A stretch of DNA of 64,000 bases from Sciurus carolinensis (Eukaryota > Chordata > Mammalia > Rodentia > Sciuridae). How positions within the stretch are numbered: position 1 is the first letter of the stretch; each line of letters begins with the position of its first letter. A program made the position numbers and the translations under genes. Positions 56,516-64,000 of the stretch are shown here, piece after piece. The notes beneath the pieces were generated by a model. It was not told the origin of the DNA, did not search any database, and saw only the letters and a list, made by a program, of their open reading frames with translations. The stretch is taken from positions 93,112,581 through 93,176,580 of the forward strand of contig NC_062225.1 of assembly GCF_902686445.1 (NCBI RefSeq), given 5' to 3'.

Positions 56516-57865
56516 ACATGGCCACGCAGATCCCGACTGTTAGTACTGGCATCTATCAGGAGCTAATGATTGACTTATTATTCCTATTGCCCTTTAAGAA
56601 TGTCCTGACCTTACCCTGTTCATTGCTTACTCTCATGTTTTTTTTTAATGCCTGGTCCCTTCTGTTTTATTCTGTAATCCCATTCTGACTCGATTATTTG
56701 CAAATATTTTAATTTTTTGAGAAAGGTACACAGTGCCTACTATTTCTTTGCTCTTCTAGTTAGATCTTTTTGCCATCTTTGAGTTTTAATGTATTCCTTT
56801 CCAGGTAAAATCTAAAGTTTTGAAATTGTTCATTTATTTTTTTTAATGCCAAACTGACTTTTTTCATTTGTAGTTAGCCAATCGCCTTATTTATAATGGT
56901 GTAGATTTTTAAAGCTCTGTGTATAAGCACATATGACTTTTAGAATGTTTCAGGAAATGCAATGATTTAATGCTCCTTCTTGATAGGAGGTTTGGATCTC
57001 TCCCCAGCCCTGGATATGTTTGGACTTTGAGTTTCTCCACTGGTTTGCTTCTGGAATTCCCAACTGGTAACTTGTAATTTCTGTCTCCTTGTTTTCCCCC
57101 ATCCTGGTCCTATTCCACCAATTTTTGTTGCCTGCGGATTTTGTCTTCCTATATGTTCTCTCGAGATTCCAATCCCCAGTTCAGCTCCAGGGTGTGTGTG
57201 TTCTCTGAGTTGGGGACCGTGGCTTGGGGTCCCCCACCGTTCCTCCGTCCAGTGCGGTAGGCCTGTCCACCTGCAGGGAGGGCCATTCTCGGAACCTCCT
57301 CTGGGTCTTTTGTGACTCTCTGGCTTGCCCTGCACCTGTTCCCCCGCTTGCCTCTCAGAGGCTGCCCAGGAGCGGAAGCCAGTGCGACTTCAGTGATGAC
57401 TTTGTGGCCCCCGTAGGAACCGTTCAGCCCAGGCAAGGGGAGGATGAAGATCTCGGGTGGTGTGCTGTCGGGGTGAGCAGCCTCCCAGCAGGTGAGTGCA
57501 GAGCTGAGGCAGGACTTGCGGAGCTTCACCTTGGGAGGCTTTCCATTCTTTAATTGCTTCCCTAGAACCTGGCCATGCCCCGCCCGCTCTGGGCATGCCT
57601 CTCCTGCTCGTCTAAGCCCGGAGTGTGTTCCAGACCTGGCTCGCAGCTGTATGTAGCTCAGAGAGACATCAGGGAGACTCTTCCCCTTGAGGTCTCTGCC
57701 CCCTCCCTCCTGTCCCCCACCAGGGTCCACACAGAGTATCGTTCAGGCAGAGTTGTAGAGCTGTGCAAACCCAGAGGCCAGGACCTTCTATCCCACTCTG
57801 GGCTGGGTCAGGAAACAGAGAAGGCCCTTGACTTGCGGAGTGATGTGGTGGAGTCAGCACCCACT
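56516..57865. other. Unassigned sequence
   Basis: Positions 56540-57000 are AT-rich with T runs and no family recognised. Positions 57000-57865 are GC-richer. No gene recognised. Confidence 0.4.
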
Positions 57866-58045
57866 GTGGAGTCACAGGAAACTGGAATCAAATGCAGTCT
57901 CACCAGGTCACTAGCTGAATGGCCTCAGCAGGTCGCCAAGTCCACTCAGCCTCCTCTTCCTTAACTGGACATGGGGACTCCGAGGGCGAAATTCAAAGGG
58001 TTGTGCAAGGTTCAGGGAAGATAGAGCACGTGCCTGAGGTGGCCC
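57866..58045 (+). repeat. MIR SINE, sense
   Basis: TGGAGTCACAGGAAACTGGA, ATCAAATGCAGTCTCACCAG, TCACTAGCTGAATGGCCTCA and TCAGCCTCCTCTTCCTTAAC, then GGACATGGGGA and GGGTTGTGCAAGG, follow the MIR consensus from its 5' region through its core and into the 3' part. Confidence 0.8.
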
Positions 58046-58785
58046 AGGGTGCGCCCTCAGTTAGCAGGACTTCTTGAGACTAAGAGGGCCAACTGGTTGT
58101 GCAAGGCCAGGCCCTCGTTAAGTGGAGGCCTGCTGGAGTGTTGGGAATCAAGGCCATGGTTTCTGCCACTCTGGAAGCGGCTCAGCAGAGGGGAGCATGT
58201 GTACAACACGTGGAGATGCGTAGGAAGCGTGCTAACAGAGCTGCCTCTGCCTGTGGTCGGTGACGTCCTGTCAGCGCCATCTGTAACGTGCAAGCATCAA
58301 GACAGGAAAGGCCTACCTCCTAACTTCACGGCTCTGACAATTTCTGAGTAGGTACACAGTCGGCGCCTGGGGCCTCGGACCTCCCTGCAGCAGTAGGGAT
58401 CATGGCCCTATTGCCAGGTGTCACCAGTGCTTGGTGGTGGTGACGTTTTGTTTATGAGACTTTCCTACATTAAAGTAAGTCTTCATGCTAAAGCAAAGAT
58501 ATGCCACCTTCCAAGTTCCTCGCGCATCTCACCCACTCGTCGGGTGGGTGCAGCCCTGTTACGCAGGTGAGACTCGGCCTCCCACATGTCCGACCTTCAC
58601 ATGCCCTGCATCCCGCTGGGTAGCGTCAAGACTCCTGAGCTGATGAAGCCGCTCAGGCCCCTGGCTGCCTGGCCGTCTGCAGGCCTTTCCTCCACAGCCC
58701 CAGATGGGTCCTGATGAGCCATCAGGCCCCTGAGCATCCTGCCCCGCTCCCGGGAAGCCCCGGTCCTCCTGTGCCTCCAGTGCCC
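58046..58785. other. Unassigned sequence
   Basis: Nothing recognised. Confidence 0.45.
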
Positions 58786-58895
58786 GCATGTGGCCGCCAC
58801 TCCTCACTCCCGTGGCTCTGCTCTGCCAGACTGGCCTCCCGCATGCGGCCGCCACGCCTCACTCCCGTGGCTCTGCTCTGCCAGGCTGGCCTCCC
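58786..58895 (+). repeat. 55-bp direct duplication, 2 copies
   Basis: Copies start at 58786 and 58841 (GCATGTGGCCGCCACTCC and GCATGCGGCCGCCACGCC). Both end CTGGCCTCCC and differ at three bases. Confidence 0.95.
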
Positions 58896-60764
58896 GCTCC
58901 CCTCCGGCTCCCCACCCCTGGCTTCTTCTCAGTCGCTGGTCACCTTTGGTGCTGCCTTCTCAGGGAGGCAGCCTGCCCGCTGCCGGGGAACGCCGGCTCT
59001 CAGCTGTTTGCATTCCCTGACACGCAGCGCCCCTTCCCTCTGTCTTGCGCCTTGGGTGGGCTGCCCTTCAAGCCCAGCACGGGTCTCTTCAGATGAACCT
59101 GGTCAGGGCGGGATGGGCAGCCCTTCAGCACCTCTCATGCCTGACCTGATGCTCAGCACCCAAGGCCTCAGGGAACGTTGGCAAAGATCAGGGCCCTGGG
59201 GTCTGGGCAGGGCCTGTGGGCAGAGGAGTGCTTTCTTGGAGTCACTGCGCAGCCCCACAGGCAGGCTGGAGGGCACTGTGGGCTGGCCAGCGTGTGGCAA
59301 CTGCAGGGGCCTCTGGGCCGCCCCTGAGTCGGGTAACTGGCGCGCAGCACTTTTCTGGGTCCCACTTGCTTCTGTGTGACGCGGGCGTGCAGACAGCGTG
59401 GGGGCGGCTGGTGAACCAGGACAACTCCAAGGGGCGAGCTCAGGCAGGGAGGTCAGGGCACACCCGGAGCGGGCCTGGGGGAAGCTGTCTGTTAGAGACG
59501 CAGAGCAGAGGGCGCCTGGCCGGCATCTTCAGGGACAGTGGACCTGACGAGCTGACGCTGGCAGGCTGTGCGTGACGCGGAGTCATGCTTCCTTTCTTCC
59601 CAGACCACCTTTTCTGTGATAGCGGTGACAACCCCCTGGACAGGTGGCACTTCAGTCAGGCTGAGCTGGAGGTGCAGAGGGGAAGCCGCACCTGTTCCCG
59701 GCGCTGGGGCTCCGCAGCAAGTGAGCGCTCTGATCAAATCAACCTTCTTATCCGCAATCAGGAGGCAGGAAGCGATTGACACAGCGCATTGACTCAGCGT
59801 GACGGGCTGGGGACGTGCTCTGATAAGCATGCTCTGCCAACCTGGGTCTTCGCGCTGATGGCAATCAGCAGCCCTGGGGAGCTGGGCCAGGTGTGCGCGG
59901 CCCGCTTAGGGCCCTCTGCCTGGAGCCCAGGTGCTCACTGCTGGGGCGCCTGCATGCGGCCCCTGGCTGCATCCCTGCCCTCTGGCTCCTCTGCCTGCGG
60001 CACAGATCGGGGTTCAGGGGGAAACCAAGCAGTCGGCTCCTGGCAGGGGGAGGCAACTCGCGGGTGCAGAGAGGATTCCGTCCATCTGATCGCATCATGG
60101 TTTGACTTTGCTCTGTACAGCAGTCCTGGTCAGACCGTGCTTTGCTGAGCGAAGACCAAGACCCCTGAGACGGGTGCTGGCCAAGGGGATGTGGCACCGA
60201 GTCGTGGAGGAGGGAACCTGCCGTCTCTCCCAGACCTGGGCCCCATACACCCTGGCCTCGCCGTGGTCTTTCTCAAGGTGGTTTGGAGGACGATCTGTAA
60301 CCAGTTTTATGCAGTTAGTCACGTCACTGTGCGAAGATGAGTAGATGTGCGGGTGACTCACCTGTGATTTAGACGTGCTTTACTTAACACAGACTAACGG
60401 TTCGCATTTCAGTGCACAGCTGTCAGGTCAGGGGCTGCGCCACCTCGCGTCATCTCATTTCTTGGTGTTGGGAACATTCAGAACCTCTCTCCTGGCTATT
60501 TTGAAGTATGTAATCAATGGCCGTTGGCTGTGGTGTCCATCTGTGCTACAGGGCATTGGAGTGGCTCTTGCTGCCAGCCACACCCTGTGCCCAGTTCCAG
60601 TCCTGCCACCCTCCCTGCCCACTTCCCCCAGGTCTGGAAGCCAGGCTCCTTCTGCAGGTCCGCTTTCTGCCCGCCCCCCGTGAGAGCAGGCGCACTTGTC
60701 TTCTACGCCCGGCTCATTCCCCTTGGTGTCCTCAGTTCTGTCCACCTCACTGCCAGTGTCAGAA
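58896..60764. other. Unassigned sequence, with a possible conserved patch
   Basis: GC-rich overall. Positions 59700-59800 hold GCTCTGATCAAATCAACC, CTTCTTATCCGCAATCAGG and GAAGCGATTGACACAGCG, with TCF/LEF-like, GATA-like and homeodomain-like cores. Positions 60295-60400 contain GTTAGTCACGTCACTG. These could be regulatory, by texture only. No gene recognised. Confidence 0.35.
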
Positions 60765-62398
60765 TCCCATTCTTGATGGGGTCTCGCACCACGTTCTCTT
60801 CATCCATTCATCCGTTGGTAGGCACCTCGGTGGCTGCTGAGCCTCGGCTGCTGTGAGCCGCGCTGTCATCACCGGGGGTGTGCGCCTGTCCTTGACACTC
60901 GCACACACACCCAGCAGCGGGACTGGTCGATCCCACGGCAGATCCGTTTCCAGTTGTTTGAGGAACCTCCACGCTGTTTCCCATGGTACCTAAGCTGACT
61001 TACATTCCCACCACCAGTGCTTGAAAGTTCCCCTTTCCCACGACTCTTGAGCGATTCATTCATTACCTTTTGTCTTTCTGACATAGCCACTCTAACTGGG
61101 GTGAGTGTGGTCTCATTTTGGTTTTGATTTCCATTTCCCTGGTGATTAATGATATTGAGCATTTCATATACTTTTTGGCCACTAGTCCATCTTCTTTTGA
61201 GAAACATCTAGTCATGTCATTTGACCGTCTTTTAATTGGATTATTTGTTAAAAAAACTCTTTTTTTTCTGTTCAGTTGTTTGAATTCCTTGCATATTCTA
61301 AGGAACAGTACAGAAATCACATCTCCCTTCTGCTGATCGTTTCTTCAGTCTGTTGATTGTTTTCTTTGCTGTGCAGACTTTTGTTTTGTTAGATGTGATA
61401 CTATTTGTCAATTTTTGTTCCAGTGCCTCTGCTTTTTGGGTCAAATAACAAAGTCTTTGCCTGGACCAATGTCCTGAAGCATTGCTTTCTTCTAGTAGTC
61501 TCACAGTTTCGGGTTGAATATTTAAATCTTCTATCCATTTTGATCTGATTTTTGGAGGTGGAGAAAGATGGGTCCACAATTATTCCTCTGCATATGGTTC
61601 CAGTTTGCCAGAAACTTTCCTTTCTTCAAGGGATGTTCTTTCTGTCTTTGTTGAAAGTGGGTTGGATGAGGCTGTGTGGATTAGTTCTTGAGCTGGTTCT
61701 TCTTTTCCATTGGTCTGGATGACTGTTCTATGCCAGCACTCCGATGTACCTTTCTAGCACGTTTTGAAGTCAGGTATGGTTAATGCTTACAAGTTTTGCT
61801 TAGGATTGTTTTGGTTATTTTGGGTCTTCTGTGGCTGCATACAAATTTTAGTAATGTATTTTCTATTTCTCTGAAGAATGTCATTGATATTTTGGTTGGA
61901 ATGGTATTGATGGTAGATTACTTTGAATCGTGTGCACATTTAAACAATGTTAATGCTTTTAATCCATGAACATCATAGGTTTTTCCATGTTTTGGCAATC
62001 CTCTTCAAAATATTTCACCAGTATTTTGAAATTTCTCTTGTAGAGATTTATTCTTAAGTGTTTTATTCATTATTATAACTGTTATGAATGGAGTACTTTC
62101 TTGATTTCCTTCTTAGCATTTTTATTGTTGATGTATAAAAAAACCCTGAGTTTTTTATGTTGATTTTATATCCTGAAATTGTGCTCAATTTGTTTATTGC
62201 ATTTAACATTTCTTGTACAGTTTTTAGGTTTTTCTGTTATAAAATCATGCCATCTTCAAACAGCAATAATTTGATTTCCTGCTTGTCTATTTGTATGCTA
62301 TTATTCCTTTATCTTGCCTTATTGCTCTGGCTAAGATTTCCAATACCACTGTCAAATAAGATTGGTGAAAGTGGACATCCTGTCTTGCTACTGATCTT
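60765..62398 (-). mobile_element. LINE-1, antisense, left segment
   Basis: The plus strand carries the complement of L1 from its 3' end inward. CCCATTCTTGATGGGGTCTC lies near 60767, the CATTCCCACCACCAG type block near 61003, TGATTAATGATATTGAGCAT near 61142, TTCTATCCATTTTGATCTGA near 61530, and ATCCATGAACATCATAGG near 61961. The 'AAGATTGGTGAAAGTGGACATCCTGTCTTG' type block ends near 62388. Collinearity with L1 ORF2 is good, but stops interrupt the frame. It is interrupted at 62399-62409 by a processed retrocopy and resumes at 63354. Confidence 0.85.
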
Positions 62399-62408
62399 AA
62401 AGGAAGCA
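62399..62408 (+). repeat. Target-site duplication, left copy
   Basis: AAAGGAAGCA, matching AAAGAAAGCA at 63344-63353 with one change. It flanks the CCDC62 retrocopy inserted in the L1. Confidence 0.6.
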
Positions 62409-63343
62409 CATTGGGGCAGTTTGGGTGGGTTTGTGGGGGCTGGCAGGGTGCGGGGCTCAGGACCTGGCCACTCCCACGGCTCCAGCCAGGCACACCTATG
62501 GTGTTTCCCAGGTAATGCACCCTCACAGTCTCTCTCCGTGGCCAGAGGTGACATCCATGATCCCTTCGGCAAACTTCTTCACTGGGCACCAGAACATTGG
62601 GTCAGAACTTGAGAATTCCACTACTGAGAAGTGAAGGAGCTATAGGTGCTCATTGGAGAATTAAAAGATGGAGATAAAGAGCTCAATGATGTGACTGCTG
62701 TGCATCAAAGACAGCTTCTTTCATGGGAAGAGGATCAGCAGAAAGTGTTGACTTTGGAGGAATGTCGCAGCAAATTAGAAGGTGAACTACAGAAAAGAAC
62801 TGAGATAATCAAGTCACTCACAAAGAAGGTAAAAGTCCTTGAGTCCAATCAAACTGAATGCCAAATAGTCCTTCAGAAGACTCAACTGCAGTTTCAGGAG
62901 ATGGCTCAAAAGGCAACACATTCCTCCCTCCTCTCTGAAGACCTTGAGGACAAAGATATATGGAGGCAGTCAGTCACATTGCATATTGTTTGGGTGAATT
63001 TAAATTGTTAGAGCATGCTTTATGTAAGGCTAAGATGGTGGAAAACTGCATTGTGAAAGAAAAGCAAGATTATAAGCAGAAACTGAAGACACTTAAGATC
63101 AAGTCAATGAACTAAGAGAGGACCTAACCAAAAGACTACAGAATATAATGAACAATGAGAAGATCTCATTCGCCTTAAGCAAGAGAAAATGTGCCTGCAC
63201 AATGAACTAGTTTTTACTGGTACAAATAAATAATTAAAGTGATTGAATAGCTCAGTACTAGTAATCTAAACTCTCTGTGGTACTGGTTTGACAGTCAAAT
63301 GGAAATACACCTGTTTCAAAGCAGGAAAAAAAGAAAAAAAAAA
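62409..63343 (+). pseudogene. CCDC62: Processed retrocopy of CCDC62, exon-skipped, 3'-shortened
   Basis: The intact gene encodes a coiled-coil protein, known in humans as testis-expressed and an estrogen-receptor-associated factor. Positions 62409-62556 look like 5' untranslated sequence. The expected start ATG is at 62557, and the first codons read MIPSANFFTGHQNIGSEL. A TGA at 62632-62634 and a loss of about 4 bases then shift the frame. The coiled coil resumes from 62646 (LIGELKDGDKELNDV, then WEEDQQKVLTLEE and SLTKKVKVLESNQ). The reading passes straight from SEDLE to DKDI near 62946, which skips about 34 residues (about 102 bp) of the normal protein. This is best explained by a spliced-out exon. 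A further one-base loss, and shifts near 63040-63160, follow. From about 63215 the sequence leaves the known coding frame and ends with GAACTAGTTTTTACTGGTAC, AATAAA-like ACAAATAAATAATTAAAG and an A-rich tail. The absence of introns, the A-rich tail and the target duplication show retroposition. The identification is from memory of the family and should be confirmed by alignment. Confidence 0.75.
63325..63343 (+). other. A-rich tail of the retrocopy
   Basis: GGAAAAAAAG followed by a run of A marks the 3' end of the inserted RNA copy. It is directly followed by the right target duplication. Confidence 0.7.
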
Positions 63344-63353
63344 AAAGAAAGCA
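63344..63353 (+). repeat. Target-site duplication, right copy
   Basis: AAAGAAAGCA, partner of the copy at 62399. Removing the insertion rejoins the L1 as ...CTTAAAGGAAGCAATATTAAC..., which is continuous L1. Confidence 0.6.
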
Positions 63354-64000
63354 ATATTAACATTTCCTCTCTCACTACGTTGACTGTGGGTTTTTCATAA
63401 AAGGTCTTTATTGCATTAAGGTATATTTCTTCTGTGTCCAATTTAGGATATTTATCATGAAGGGATGATGAATTTTATCAAACACTTTTCCTGCATCTAT
63501 TGTATTGATTATTTGTTTTTGTTCTTTGTTGATGCAATGTACTAAATAAACTTAGTGGTTTGCAAGTGTTGAACAATTCCTATAACCCTGGAATACATCC
63601 TACATGAGAATGATGTACAATACTTCTCTTGTCCTGTTGGATTTGAATTGGTAGAATTTTTTTGAGAACGTGTATATCTTTGTTCATTAGGAATGATTGG
63701 TTTGTACTTTTGTTGCTGTGTCCTTGTGTGGTTTTGGTAGTATAATGCTAGATTCAGAATGAGGTTTTTGAAGGATTCCCTCACTTTTAATTGTTTTGAA
63801 TAGTTTGAAAAGAATTGGTGTTAGTTCTTCTTTAAAAGTTTGACCAAATTAATAGTGAAACCATCTGGTCCTGGATTTTCTTTGTTGGGACACTTTTTAT
63901 TACTGATTCATTCTCATTATGTTAATGATCTATTCATGTTTTTTTTCTCCTCTTGGCTGACTTTTGGTAGGTTATATGTGTCCAGGAACTTATCCAATTT
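63354..64000 (-). mobile_element. LINE-1, antisense, right segment (runs off window)
   Basis: Continues the L1 of 60765-62398: ATATTAACATTTCCTCTCTC, TTGACTGTGGGTTTTTCATA, GATTATTTGTTTTTG, GAAACCATCTGGTCCTGGAT near 63858 and the reverse-transcriptase upstream region near 63960. It reaches the window edge with the 5' part of the element outside. Confidence 0.85.

Noticed and set aside
55950..56543. 197-codon repeat protein within the VNTR
   Set aside because: The frame is kept only where units happen to be 87 bp. Single-base unit differences break it throughout the rest of the array.

Overview
The window is vertebrate nuclear DNA, almost certainly from a rodent and most likely from the squirrel family (Sciuridae). 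The main clue is its short interspersed elements. There is a clean tRNA-Ala-like ID element with a target-site duplication near 19.1 kb. There are also two elements in which a B1-type (7SL-derived) left part is joined to an ID-type right part, near 32.5 kb and 41.9 kb. That fused B1-dID form is characteristic of squirrels and their relatives, and I saw no mouse-type B2. No operon structure, ribosome-binding sites or long unique coding ORFs are present. Most long open frames lie inside tandem repeats or GC-rich DNA and are not genes.

Layout. 0-4 kb: a possible splice-bounded exon, then decayed L1 fragments in both orientations. 4-13.5 kb: mostly unique intergenic or intronic DNA with a small CpG cluster and AT-rich, conserved-element-like patches. 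13.5-17.6 kb: a MaLR-type solo LTR, an old antisense L1 and a 19-bp minisatellite of about 42 copies. 19-21.4 kb: an ID SINE and an unclassified inverted repeat with arms about 0.77 kb apart. 21.7-27.6 kb: two MIRs, a 1.1-kb CCTG/CCTA tetranucleotide array, a 50-bp repeat and an ancient antisense L1. 28-35 kb: GC-rich, CpG-bearing DNA with a MIR, a B1-dID and one good candidate exon. 35.6-37.7 kb: a comparatively young L1 on the minus strand with an intact 339-codon ORF1 and a 5' region carrying about 35-bp repeats, but no ORF2. 38-52.7 kb: GC-rich DNA with several small tandem repeats and a CpG-rich stretch at 50.75-52.3 kb. 52.8-56.5 kb: a polypyrimidine tract followed by a 3.3-kb VNTR of about 39 units of roughly 86 bp. 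56.5-60.8 kb: unique DNA with a MIR. 60.8-64 kb: an antisense L1 interrupted by a processed retrocopy that I recognise as CCDC62.

No functional protein-coding gene of the host can be claimed with confidence. The only intact recognised reading frame is L1 ORF1, and the only recognised host gene relic is the CCDC62 retrocopy. High GC content and about ten separate tandem arrays in 64 kb suggest a subtelomeric or otherwise recombination-rich location (inference). The features most worth a second look are the VNTR whose units each carry both splice-acceptor-like and splice-donor-like sites, the ORF1-only L1, the exon-skipped CCDC62 retrocopy nested in an L1, the CCTG array and the unclassified inverted repeat.
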